Positions 6,794-14,408 of a stretch of 35,269 nt of DNA are shown here, piece by piece. Source of the stretch: an uncultured Oscillospiraceae bacterium. GTDB taxonomy: Bacteria > Bacillota > Clostridia > Oscillospirales > Ruminococcaceae. How positions within the stretch are numbered: the stretch's first letter is position 1; every line of letters begins with the position of its first letter. Both the position numbers and the translations under genes were made by a program. The stretch is taken from the NCBI GenBank assembly GCA_900542145.1, contig UQMF01000021.1:1-35269 (forward strand), in the 5' to 3' direction. The notes below the pieces were generated by a model. That model had not been told where the DNA came from. It ran no database searches and saw only the letters and a program-made list of their open reading frames with translations.

Positions 6794-7908
6794 GGGCGAA
6801 GAAATGTCTGCACAACGGCGGTATTGCTCCTCTGGGGTATGATGTAGACCCGGATTCAAAGAAACTCATCGTCAATGAGAATGAAGCAATAATCGTCCGT
6901 AAGATATTCGATATGTACACGTCAGGCTACGGATATAATACTATAATTGCACATCTGAATGAATGCGGATATGTGACCAAATATGGCAACGAATTCGCAA
7001 AGAACTCGCTGTACAGTATACTTCGCAACAAGAAATATGCCGGGTATTACGTCTATAATCAATGGGACGGAAAGCACAACCGTCACAGAGCCAAACCGGA
7101 AGATGAGGTAATATGTATCCCTGACGGAGTACCTGCAATAATCAGCGAAGAAACCTACGACAAAGCCGCTGAGATAATGGCAAAGCATAAGCTGTCACCG
7201 GGAGCAAATACAGCGAAAACTACATATCTGCTAAGCGGAATGATACGGTGCGGTCACTGCGGTGCAATCATGACAGGAAACAGGCGCATGAACGGAAAGG
7301 GCTATACATACTGCTCCTATCGCTGTCAGCATAAGCAGTCAACGGAATGTGCCAACAAGGAAATCAGGCATGACCGCATAGAAGAATATGTATTACAGGT
7401 GCTGGAACAGAACATATTCAATGAGGACTATATACCCGATATCATAGCCGAAATCAAGGAACAGGCAGTACAGCACAATACAAGCGTGATAAAGGAATTA
7501 GCAGACCTGACTATGAAACTGGAACGCATAAAGACACGCCGTAAAAACATTCTGAATGCAATAGCTGACGGAATTGCAGAGGACGACTGTAAAGAAATAT
7601 TATCTCAGCTCAAAGCCGATGAATATTCATGTATCAAACGTCAGAAAGCGCTCAGCACCACAGAAACCGATATAGATATATCCACCGCAGAACTGACCGA
7701 ACGCATAAGCGAGCTGTCCATATACATCTATGAAAGAAATATCCCGGAATGCAAGAAATTCATAGGTCAGTATGTGAAAAGCGTGGTAGTCTATGACACA
7801 AAGGTAGAGGTAACGGTCACGATACCATCTGAATTATTATGCGGCTGTGAATACTCATTGACCCGAAGCGTGGGAAGAAAATTCCTGCCAATGCCTAAAT
7901 TGGCATGA
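6790..7908 (+). pseudogene. Second large serine recombinase, N-terminally truncated
   Basis: Frame of about 372 residues, open from 6790. It starts abruptly at AKKCLHNGGIAPLGYDVD, inside the recombinase domain. It continues through EAIIVRKIFDMYTSGYG, the zinc ribbon (IRCGHCG and YRCQHK) and an intact coiled-coil C-terminus (LERIKTRRKNILNAIADG onward). The whole catalytic N-terminus is absent. It is paralogous to the fragment before it but not identical. The simplest history is two tandem recombinase genes fused by one deletion from the end of the first into the middle of the second. Neither can catalyse recombination. Confidence 0.8.
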
Positions 7909-7950
7909 TATATAAGGCAAATATGGCATATTAAATGCTAATATTCTGCC

Positions 7951-8017
7951 AGATACAGAAGCCTAGATACAAACGAAAATCCCTCTCGGAAAGCATTCCA
8001 AGAGGGATTCTGTATCT
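7951..8017. terminator. Long hairpin after the recombinase remnant
   Basis: An inner 9-bp stem (AATCCCTCT 7978-7986 with AGAGGGATT 8001-8009) lies within an outer 10-bp pair (AGATACAGAA 7951-7960 with TTCTGTATCT 8008-8017). It likely terminates the recombinase transcript. Confidence 0.55.
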
Positions 8018-8073
8018 CTACCAACAGATGGGTAGAGAGCGTGATGAAAATAGTGACCTACTTTGATACAAAA

Positions 8074-8134
8074 TGCACACCCCTTACGACCTTTCGTTAA
8101 AAGGTGCCGAGTATCGTTAAAAAGTGCACACCCC
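8074..8134. mobile_element. Insertion-sequence-like end with tandem repeats
   Basis: TGCACACCCC occurs at 8074-8083 and 8125-8134. Between them TCGTTAAAAGGTGC (8094-8107) is repeated 20 bp on as TCGTTAAAAAGTGC (8114-8127). Tandem 20-bp repeats ending in a TGTGCA-type terminus are characteristic of IS21-family ends. No transposase gene is present, so this would be a solo end. The family assignment is an inference from layout. Confidence 0.4.
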
Positions 8135-8911
8135 AACAAATGATGTGGTTTTTAATTCCTTCTCAAGCACGTCCGCATACTGCTGTATAGCATTTCCTAG
8201 TTTCCCCGACAAAGCCTGCAGCTCGGCACTTTCCAAATATTTTTGCGGATTTTTTCTAACCTCTAAGGCGGTTTCAAGTGCGGTGATGTTGTGGAATAAA
8301 CAGTTTTGCAATGCCCACTCTCCGGCAGCCGTTTTGGAAATGATTTTTCCGGTACGAAGTGTGTAAATGCATCTGGCAATATCCAAAAGCCAACCAAAAG
8401 AATAGATACTTCGTCCGGTACTGCTTGCATATTTTCGAATCGTATCGTAATGAAATTGTATATTTGTTTTTATGTCCTCAAAAGAAGGCGGAGTCAATTG
8501 TCCCCGTATGTCTTTTCCATGTAAGAGACGGCTGTAGTCAAGCAGTTCTTTCATGCAACACGCATCAAAATGATAGCTGTCAGTAATTCTTTGTCCACTT
8601 GTTCCCCAATAGACAACTCTATCCGGAACCTTGCGAATAAATGCGTTCAGTGTCAACATGCCACCCTCAAAGCAACGGTAAAACGGATTATCGGACTCGG
8701 CGGCAGTAATACTCTGCCGGAGGCAAACAAGTTCATTAGCCTGTTGTTCGGAAATAGACTTTTGGGTTAGAACGAGAATATCTATGTCGCTCCAGCCGTA
8801 TTGAAAATCATCTAACACATAAGAACCATAAATGTAAACAGAAGGATCGTTAAGCGAAAGAACATCGGCAATTTGGGTAGTCATATTTTTTATCGCAGCA
8901 TTTAATTTCAC
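8117..8911 (-). CDS. Nucleotidyltransferase, aminoglycoside adenylyltransferase-like
   Basis: 264 residues from a GTG at 8911, chosen because GGAGGG lies six bases upstream; the frame continues to a TTG at 8953. Residues about 26-46 carry the polymerase-beta nucleotidyltransferase signature (YIYGSYVLDD, then SDIDILVLT: GS plus DxD metal ligands). The all-helical C-terminus resembles the AadA/ANT(9) class, enzymes that adenylate streptomycin or spectinomycin, but substrate cannot be told from sequence alone. The last residues (GVCTF) are encoded inside the IS-like repeat, so the native C-terminus may have been replaced. Cargo of the mobile block. Confidence 0.7.
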   Translation of the reverse strand: MKLNAAIKNMTTQIADVLSLNDPSVYIYGSYVLDDFQYGWSDIDILVLTQKSISEQQANELVCLRQSITAAESDNPFYRCFEGGMLTLNAFIRKVPDRVVYWGTSGQRITDSYHFDACCMKELLDYSRLLHGKDIRGQLTPPSFEDIKTNIQFHYDTIRKYASSTGRSIYSFGWLLDIARCIYTLRTGKIISKTAAGEWALQNCLFHNITALETALEVRKNPQKYLESAELQALSGKLGNAIQQYADVLEKELKTTSFVGVCTF

Positions 8912-8943
8912 TTTATTCCCTCCTACACATTTATTGAGAAAAA

Positions 8944-8986
8944 TGGACACCAATCATGATACCTATTGTATCACAATTGGTGTCCA
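8944..8986. repeat. Inverted repeat beside tRNA-Pro
   Basis: TGGACACCAAT (8944-8954) and ATTGGTGTCCA (8976-8986) are a perfect 11-bp inverted repeat with a 21-bp spacer, between the nucleotidyltransferase gene and the 3' end of the tRNA. It may terminate the tRNA transcript, or it may overlap the promoter of the minus-strand gene. Confidence 0.6.
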
Positions 8987-8990
8987 GTTA

Positions 8991-9067
8991 TGGTCGAGAT
9001 GACAGGATTCGAACCTGCGACCTCTGCGTCCCGAACGCAGCGCTCTACCAAACTGAGCCACATCTCG
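8991..9067 (-). tRNA. tRNA-Pro (CGG)
   Basis: A complete 77-nt cloverleaf: acceptor CGAGATG/CATCTCG, D arm GCTC/GAGC, anticodon stem CTGCG/CGCAG with loop TTCGGGA (anticodon CGG), T arm GCAGG-TTCGAAT-CCTGT, discriminator A and encoded CCA. It is the attB for the mobile block: its 3' 12 bases recur at 4529-4540. Confidence 0.95.
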
Positions 9068-9102
9068 ATAGTTGGAATCGACCATTCTTAATCGACTAAT
9101 AT

Positions 9103-9131
9103 ATTATAGCACGGCGGATGCTTTTTGTCAA
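9103..9131 (-). promoter_or_regulatory. Promoter of tRNA-Pro
   Basis: TTGACA (9131-9126), 17-bp spacer and TATAAT (9108-9103), a perfect consensus promoter ending 36 bp upstream of the mature tRNA 5' end. Confidence 0.85.
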
Positions 9132-9177
9132 GGGGTTTTAGAAAAAAATCTGAATTTCCGGAACGATGTGGTGCTTA

Positions 9178-9207
9178 TTGACAATTAAAGCGATGGAGTG
9201 ATATAAT
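9178..9207 (+). promoter_or_regulatory. Promoter of the sbcDC-like operon
   Basis: TTGACA (9178-9183), an 18-bp spacer and TATAAT (9202-9207), 56 bp before the start codon at 9264. Confidence 0.8.
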
Positions 9208-9263
9208 AGGAGCATAACAGACGAAACGCAGGATAAACAGGATTCCAAGAAAGAGGTGCCGAA

Positions 9264-10391
9264 ATGATAAGGATCTTTATGACCGGAGATAACCACATTG
9301 GATTGAAATACGCCAGCCACGAAAATGCCGGAATTCTGGCGGAGTCCAGGATCAACGCCTTCGCCGGAATGGTGGAGGAAGCAAATTCCGAGAAATGCGA
9401 CCTGTTCGTGATCACCGGCGATCTGTTCGAGAATACATACAGCATTCCGAAGAAGACGGTCGCGGCGGTCGTGGAACTGCTCGCAGGATTCCACGGAACC
9501 GCGGCGATACTCCCCGGCAATCACGACTACTACGACAAGGACGCGAAGCTCTGGCAGGATTTCCGGAGCCTCATCTCCGCCCGGGACAACATAATGCTGC
9601 TGACAGAGTACCGCCCGTATGACCTAACGATCGGCAGCGCGGAGGTCACCCTCTACCCTGCCCTCTGCACCTCCCTGCACTCCGCGCCAGGTCAGAATAA
9701 TCTCGGCTGGATAAAGGAAGAGAACATCGTCCCCGACAGCAGATTCCGCATAGGAATAGCCCACGGCGCAGTCGAGGGCGAAACCATAGACAGCGAGGGG
9801 CAGTACTTCATGATGAAGCGTGCCGAGCTTGAAAGTATCCCCGTTGACGCGTGGCTTATCGGGCATACTCACGTCCCATTCCCGAGGGAACTCACAGATG
9901 AATATGCCCCCTGCGACAGGATACTTAACGCCGGGACTCACGTCCAGACGGACGTTTCCTGCAACACCGAAGGATTATGTTTCATCGTCGAAATCAGCGA
10001 CGACAAGAAAATTCGCGCCAGGAAGTTCAACTCCGGCAGCCTGCGGTTCTACCGCCGGGAGGTAGTGCTCTCCGCCGGGAAAATGGAGGAAATACTCGAC
10101 CGGGAACTATCCGGGATCGGCGATAAAAGCGTGGTAGACCTTGTGCTTTCCGGCGCGGTAAGTTTCGAGGAATACAGGGACAGGCACGATATCATCGAAA
10201 AACGGCTGTCCCGATTTGTCGAGGGTACTTACAGCGACAGCGCACTCAGCGAGCTTATTTCCCCGGAACTCATCAGCGCGGAATTCCCGGAAACCTCTTT
10301 CTCCGCCGGACTTCTCACCGCGCTGCTGAACGACCCGAAGGAAGCGCAGCTGACCTATGAAATGCTGAAATCTCTCAGGGAGGGAAAATAA
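9264..10391 (+). CDS. sbcD: SbcD/Mre11-like DNA repair nuclease
   Basis: A 375-residue calcineurin-like metallophosphoesterase, the nuclease half of an SbcCD (Mre11-Rad50) or YhaO-YhaN complex that trims DNA ends and cleaves hairpins. Phosphoesterase motifs appear in order: D9 and H11 (GDNHIG), GD in ITGDLFE, GNHDYYD, the IAHGAVEG histidine and GHTHVPF. The C-terminal third is the capping region. It is slightly shorter than YhaO. RBS AAGAGGTG precedes the ATG. The stop is one base before the ATG of the ATPase gene, so the two are co-translated. sbcD and yhaO are both possible names. Confidence 0.85.
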   Translation: MIRIFMTGDNHIGLKYASHENAGILAESRINAFAGMVEEANSEKCDLFVITGDLFENTYSIPKKTVAAVVELLAGFHGTAAILPGNHDYYDKDAKLWQDFRSLISARDNIMLLTEYRPYDLTIGSAEVTLYPALCTSLHSAPGQNNLGWIKEENIVPDSRFRIGIAHGAVEGETIDSEGQYFMMKRAELESIPVDAWLIGHTHVPFPRELTDEYAPCDRILNAGTHVQTDVSCNTEGLCFIVEISDDKKIRARKFNSGSLRFYRREVVLSAGKMEEILDRELSGIGDKSVVDLVLSGAVSFEEYRDRHDIIEKRLSRFVEGTYSDSALSELISPELISAEFPETSFSAGLLTALLNDPKEAQLTYEMLKSLREGK

Positions 10392-10392
10392 T

Positions 10393-12768
10393 ATGAAGAT
10401 AAAAAATATATCCTGCACGCAGTTCGCCGGCGTACGCGACAGGAATATCACGTTCAACGACGGGATAAACGTGGTATTTGGCAAGAACGAGAGCGGAAAG
10501 AGCACCCTGGTTGACCTCATCTCCCGCACGCTGTTCCAGAATGCGCGTATTGACGGCAGAAGCGATAAGGATTTTATGGAGCTGTATTTTCCCTGCAAGC
10601 GCAGGGGCAGTTCCATCACAGGCGACTTCGCGGACGGAATTATCACGTTCGAGGACGAAACCGGCACCTACACCCTTTCCAAGGAATGGAGCAAGGAGCC
10701 GCGCTGCACCCTCTCCGCGCCGGACGGCACACTTCGAGATCAGAAGTCCATCAGCGCGGAGCTGAAAAGGATCCTCGTTTACGGCGAGGGAGTGTATTCC
10801 GACATGCTGCTCTCCTCCCAGCGGAATACCGACAGCTCCCTGCAAACGTTGCTTGACGCGTCCAGAAAGACCGAAGCAAAGCAGGAGATTTCCGACGCCG
10901 TATCCCAGGCATTCGCGGAAAGCGATGGGATCTCCATCGACGCCATCGGGCAGGCGATAGAAGCAAAAATATCCGGAATCGCCGGAAAGCACTGGGACGC
11001 CGAACGCAGCCAGCCTGCGCGGAAATCCGGACGGTGGGCGACCGGGCTTGGCGATATCCTCAAGGCGTACTACGCGCTGGAGGACGCCCGGGAAGCACTC
11101 GACCGTATCGCCCAGGCACAGGCGGACGTTGACCGCACCTCCGCCGACTTCGCCGAAAAGGATTCCGCACTGCGCACCGCCGAAGGATCCTTCGAGAGAT
11201 TCAGCCGCTATGCCGGAATGCTCGCGCTCCAGAATGAGCGCCGCAAGAATACCGACCGCCTTGAAAATGAGCTGAAAAAGCTCCGGGAGATACTCACGGT
11301 ATGGCCTGAAATCACCTCCGGTCTTGACCGGGCGCGTTCGCTGCTGGCTGAAAAAAACGGGCGCGAAACGCTGGACAAATACGCAGCGGCAAAGAAGCTG
11401 CACGACGAAATGGAAAGGCTCCGGGGAGAATACTCCGGCGTCCCCTGCCCCACCGACGATGAGATATCCCGGGTAAAATCCGCGCAGCGCACCGTGACAT
11501 CCCTCGAAAACAAGCTATGCGGAATGAATCTCAGCGCGGCAGTGAAAATGCTGGGTGGGAACTCCCTGGAGGTGACCTCGGTCAGAACCGGCGAAAAGCT
11601 TGACATCACCGACGAACGGTTCGCACTGACGGAAGCCGTGAATATCAGGATCCCCGGTGTAATGGAAATGCAGCTGTCCCCGGCGGACGTTGACATTGAT
11701 GAGGTAAGCGCCAAAATATCCGCACAGCAGGAAATGATCCACGAAATATTCGAAAGGTATTCCGTCAGCGACATTGCAGGTCTTGAGCAGCTTGCAAAGA
11801 AAATCGCCGCCGCAAGAACGGCTGCGGAATCCGCGGAAATGCGCCTGGCTGCGCTGCTTGGAAAGACGGACTATGCCGGACTGGAATCCGCAGCCGGGGA
11901 CATATCCGGTGAACCACGTCCGCTGGAGGAGATCGAAGCCGAGATACGGACGGTGTGCGGAACCAGCGACGCAGCGCGGTTCATCACGGCAAGGGAAACC
12001 ACCGTCAGCGCATACGCCGCCGAATACGGCAGTATCAGCGGTCTGAAGGCGAAAGCGTTCGACATCGCCACGGAATTCGACAAGGCGAAGGAAGCGGCGG
12101 AATCCGTCAGCGATATTCCGGAGGAATACCTCGGGATAGCTGACCCGGAATCACACCTGGCAGCGCTTCAAGGAGGGGCGCAAGCAGCAAAGACGCTGCG
12201 CGAGGAAGCTCTCACTGCCCGTACCGCCGCAGTAAGCCGTCTACAGAGCCTTACAGAGGACAACTCCGGGGATCCTGCCGCCGCAGCCGAGGAAGCCGAG
12301 AGAGCCTTTGAGGAGCAGAAGTCCCTGCTGGCGCACTGGCAGCACATATACGATGTATTCACCGCCCGGAAGGAGCAGCTTCACAGCGAACCAATGAAGG
12401 ACATCTCCGACAGCTTTGCGCGGTATCTCAGCGTGATCACCGGCGGCAAGGTGTCGTCGGAATTTCCGGATAGCGAGCGGCTCAACGTCAACATATACAG
12501 CGACAACCGGCTGATGGATCACGCGCGGCTTTCCGAGGGCACTAAGGAAACCGTATCCCTGGCGTTCCGTCTGGCGGTGCTGGATCATCTGTTTCCGGAG
12601 GGCGGCGGAGTTATCGTGCTGGACGACCCGTTCACGGAAATGGACGCCGAACGCGCGGCGCAGTCCTGCGAACTGCTGAAAGCGTGCGCCACAAGGCACC
12701 AGGTAATATTCCTGACCTGCCACGAAAAGTACATCGGCATGCTGAATTCGGAGCCTATCAGGGTCTGA
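10393..12768 (+). CDS. sbcC: SbcC/Rad50-like ATPase (YhaN type)
   Basis: A 791-residue SMC-like ATPase partner of the preceding nuclease. It has Walker A (GKNESGKSTL, residues about 31-40), long helical arms through the middle, the ABC signature LSEGTKET near 715 and Walker B IVLDDPFTEMD near 745. A zinc-hook CxxC is not visible at the arm tip: only an isolated PCP near residue 353. The arms are also short compared with canonical SbcC (about 1,000 residues). This fits the YhaN-like subgroup. RBS GGGAGGG overlaps the end of sbcD. A hairpin terminator follows. Confidence 0.85.
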   Translation: MKIKNISCTQFAGVRDRNITFNDGINVVFGKNESGKSTLVDLISRTLFQNARIDGRSDKDFMELYFPCKRRGSSITGDFADGIITFEDETGTYTLSKEWSKEPRCTLSAPDGTLRDQKSISAELKRILVYGEGVYSDMLLSSQRNTDSSLQTLLDASRKTEAKQEISDAVSQAFAESDGISIDAIGQAIEAKISGIAGKHWDAERSQPARKSGRWATGLGDILKAYYALEDAREALDRIAQAQADVDRTSADFAEKDSALRTAEGSFERFSRYAGMLALQNERRKNTDRLENELKKLREILTVWPEITSGLDRARSLLAEKNGRETLDKYAAAKKLHDEMERLRGEYSGVPCPTDDEISRVKSAQRTVTSLENKLCGMNLSAAVKMLGGNSLEVTSVRTGEKLDITDERFALTEAVNIRIPGVMEMQLSPADVDIDEVSAKISAQQEMIHEIFERYSVSDIAGLEQLAKKIAAARTAAESAEMRLAALLGKTDYAGLESAAGDISGEPRPLEEIEAEIRTVCGTSDAARFITARETTVSAYAAEYGSISGLKAKAFDIATEFDKAKEAAESVSDIPEEYLGIADPESHLAALQGGAQAAKTLREEALTARTAAVSRLQSLTEDNSGDPAAAAEEAERAFEEQKSLLAHWQHIYDVFTARKEQLHSEPMKDISDSFARYLSVITGGKVSSEFPDSERLNVNIYSDNRLMDHARLSEGTKETVSLAFRLAVLDHLFPEGGGVIVLDDPFTEMDAERAAQSCELLKACATRHQVIFLTCHEKYIGMLNSEPIRV

Positions 12769-12792
12769 GGGCGCGACCGGATAATATATAAT

Positions 12793-12817
12793 AAAGGGGC
12801 TGAATTTCAGCCCTTTT
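12793..12817 (+). terminator. Terminator of the sbcDC-like operon
   Basis: Near-perfect hairpin (AAAGGGGCTGAA with TTCAGCCCTTTT), 25 bp past the sbcC stop. A nearly identical hairpin sits at 13040-13064, on the other side of the repeat. Confidence 0.75.
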
Positions 12818-12833
12818 CAGCTTGTTGAAAAAG

Positions 12834-13038
12834 TATCTTCCCAGACTGCCGAGAAAGGTGCAGATGCTAGGAAACGCCAGTTTGGCTAGGCTTTGTGCAT
12901 GTTGCCCTTAGTTGCCCGACATCGTGTCGGGCTGGGGGGCAACAGCACAAACATCGTGTTTGTGCCTGCCAAACTGGAGCGTTTTTCGCGAAGCGAATAA
13001 TGCGGTGACAGACGCAGATGTGCCTTTATCGACAGTCT
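12834..13038. repeat. Nested-hairpin intergenic repeat, copy 1 (long form)
   Basis: A 205-bp element in the 302-bp convergent gap between sbcC and the hydrolase gene. Its first 42 bases are identical to copy 2 at 24737-24847. The outer imperfect stem runs from AGACTG (12843) to CAGTCT (13033-13038). An inner stem pairs CGCCAGTTTGGC (12875-12886) with GCCAAACTGG (12967-12976). The loop carries an extra 67 bp, flanked by duplicated TTTGTGC, that is itself made of nested palindromes: GCCCGACA/TGTCGGGC (12914-12932), TTGCCC/GGGCAA and GCACAAACA/TGTTTGTGC (12945-12965). A TTCGC/GCGAA hairpin follows near 12984. Confidence 0.85.
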
Positions 13039-13039
13039 G

Positions 13040-13064
13040 AAAGGGGCTGAATTACAGCCCCTTT
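13040..13064. terminator. Terminator hairpin after the hydrolase gene
   Basis: A perfect 10-bp stem (AAAGGGGCTG with CAGCCCCTTT) and 5-base loop, seven bases from the stop of the minus-strand hydrolase. It matches the hairpin at 12793-12817, so the repeat is bracketed by two similar terminators. Confidence 0.65.
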
Positions 13065-13070
13065 GTTTTG

Positions 13071-14240
13071 TTATGTAAGTTCGCTCATTACAATGTTCTT
13101 TATCCTGCGGACAAGGCTGCCGGTTCTGCCTACGCCTGCCTGCTGTGTCCCGAACAGCAGCGTGATACCGTGGGAAGGCTCGTTTGAGAAGAAAGTGCCG
13201 AGCCAGCCGTCCCAACCGTATTCTCCCCGGGAAGAGAACAGCGTCGTCAGGCTCTCGTCAACGCATACGCGCATGAGATTCCCATAGGTGTAACCGCGCA
13301 TCCAGTCCCAGCCCTCCCAGAGCTGTGCAGTCTGCTGTGGCAGGATCCCACCGTGGGTGAGGAATCTGACCCCGGCATGGGACATGATCCTCCTGCCGTT
13401 ATAGCTGCCGCCGTTCATCAGCATTCCGGCGAATTTCGCGTAGTCGTCCAGGGTAGAGCACAGTCCTGCGCCTCCGGACTGGAACGCCGGGATAATATCG
13501 CGCTCATAAGCCAGCGCGAGGTGATTCGTTTGCAGCTCATGGAGTCCGCTGCCGGAATAGTCGTACACCTTCGCCAGCCGGTGGGATTTTTCCCGGGGTA
13601 CCCAGAAATCCGTGTCCTGCATTCCCAGCGGCTCAAAGAAGGTCTGCCGGAGGTAATCCCGGAAGGACATTCCGCTGACTTTCTCAATTACCGCGCCGAG
13701 AATATCCGCCGAAGCGCCGTACATGAATCTTTCCCCCGGCTCATAGCAAAGCTCCGCTTCGGACATTCGCCGCGCGAATTCCCGGGTAGTTATGGGGGAA
13801 TCCGTGCGCATCGCCTGCTCCGTTTCCCAGAACACCTTTCCGCTGGTCTTTCCGCCGGCGCTGTCCTCGGCAGGATATGGAATTCCCGAGGTCATATTCA
13901 GCAGGTCGGATACCTTTATGTGGTTCTTCGCCGGAGTGCGCACTCCGTCCCGGCTGACGTACATCTCGGCATACTCCGGGAGGTAATCCGACAGCCACGC
14001 GCCGGCGTTCAGCCTGCCCTGCTCCATCAGAGTGACCGCAGCAGCGGCAGTCACCGGTTTCGTCTGGGAATACAGCCGGAATATCGTGTCACGCTCCATC
14101 GGCAGGGAGTTCTCCATATCGCGCATTCCGTATCCGCAGTAGACCGCTTCTTTTCCATTGTGTATGACAAGCACGTTTGCTCCGGCGGCGTCGCCGTTCT
14201 CCACTGCCTGCTCAAGTACCGCCATTATTTTGTCCTTCAT
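13071..14240 (-). CDS. Beta-lactamase-superfamily serine hydrolase
   Basis: 389 residues of the class C beta-lactamase/EstB/D-aminopeptidase fold, without a signal peptide, so cytoplasmic. The nucleophile motif SxxK is SQTK (about residues 57-60, RLYSQTKP). The tyrosine motif is in ERFMYGASADILGAVIEKVSG. The third motif region is GWDGWLGTFFSNEP near the C-terminus, as in EstB-like esterases. Hydrolysis of esters or D-amino-acid peptides is more likely than antibiotic hydrolysis; the substrate is unknown. The ATG at 14240 is preferred over a GTG at 14249 because of GGAAGAGG eight bases upstream. Its promoter is at 14275-14303. Confidence 0.8.
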   Translation of the reverse strand: MKDKIMAVLEQAVENGDAAGANVLVIHNGKEAVYCGYGMRDMENSLPMERDTIFRLYSQTKPVTAAAAVTLMEQGRLNAGAWLSDYLPEYAEMYVSRDGVRTPAKNHIKVSDLLNMTSGIPYPAEDSAGGKTSGKVFWETEQAMRTDSPITTREFARRMSEAELCYEPGERFMYGASADILGAVIEKVSGMSFRDYLRQTFFEPLGMQDTDFWVPREKSHRLAKVYDYSGSGLHELQTNHLALAYERDIIPAFQSGGAGLCSTLDDYAKFAGMLMNGGSYNGRRIMSHAGVRFLTHGGILPQQTAQLWEGWDWMRGYTYGNLMRVCVDESLTTLFSSRGEYGWDGWLGTFFSNEPSHGITLLFGTQQAGVGRTGSLVRRIKNIVMSELT

Positions 14241-14274
14241 ATTAAGCACCTCTTCCGGAAAATATTCCTTTGTT

Positions 14275-14303
14275 ATTATAGCGTATTATGCAATATTCGT
14301 CAA
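14275..14303 (-). promoter_or_regulatory. Promoter of the serine hydrolase gene
   Basis: TTGACG (14303-14298), a 17-bp spacer and TATAAT (14280-14275), 35 bp upstream of the ATG. Confidence 0.75.
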
Positions 14304-14337
14304 GTAGGCGGCGGAAATATACCGGGCGGCTCGACAC

Positions 14338-14366
14338 TTGACAGCAGGTTTCAATTGTGATATACT
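14338..14366 (+). promoter_or_regulatory. Promoter of the lipoprotein gene
   Basis: TTGACA (14338-14343), a 17-bp spacer and TATACT (14361-14366), 43 bp before the ATG at 14409. It is back-to-back with the hydrolase promoter. Confidence 0.8.
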
Positions 14367-14408
14367 TATCACGAAGCAGATTCAGACAACAGAAAGGAAT
14401 CACATACA

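Noticed and set aside
10375..11403. 342-codon minus-strand frame opposite sbcC
   Set aside because: Antisense shadow in GC-rich coding DNA; the plus strand has Walker motifs and correct operon spacing.
13071..14240. Beta-lactam resistance gene
   Set aside because: It lacks a signal peptide and the YxN and KTG motifs of true class C beta-lactamases; it matches the esterase/peptidase branch.
13353..14360. 335-codon plus-strand frame opposite the serine hydrolase
   Set aside because: Antisense shadow of a gene with clear catalytic motifs; no homology or ribosome binding site.
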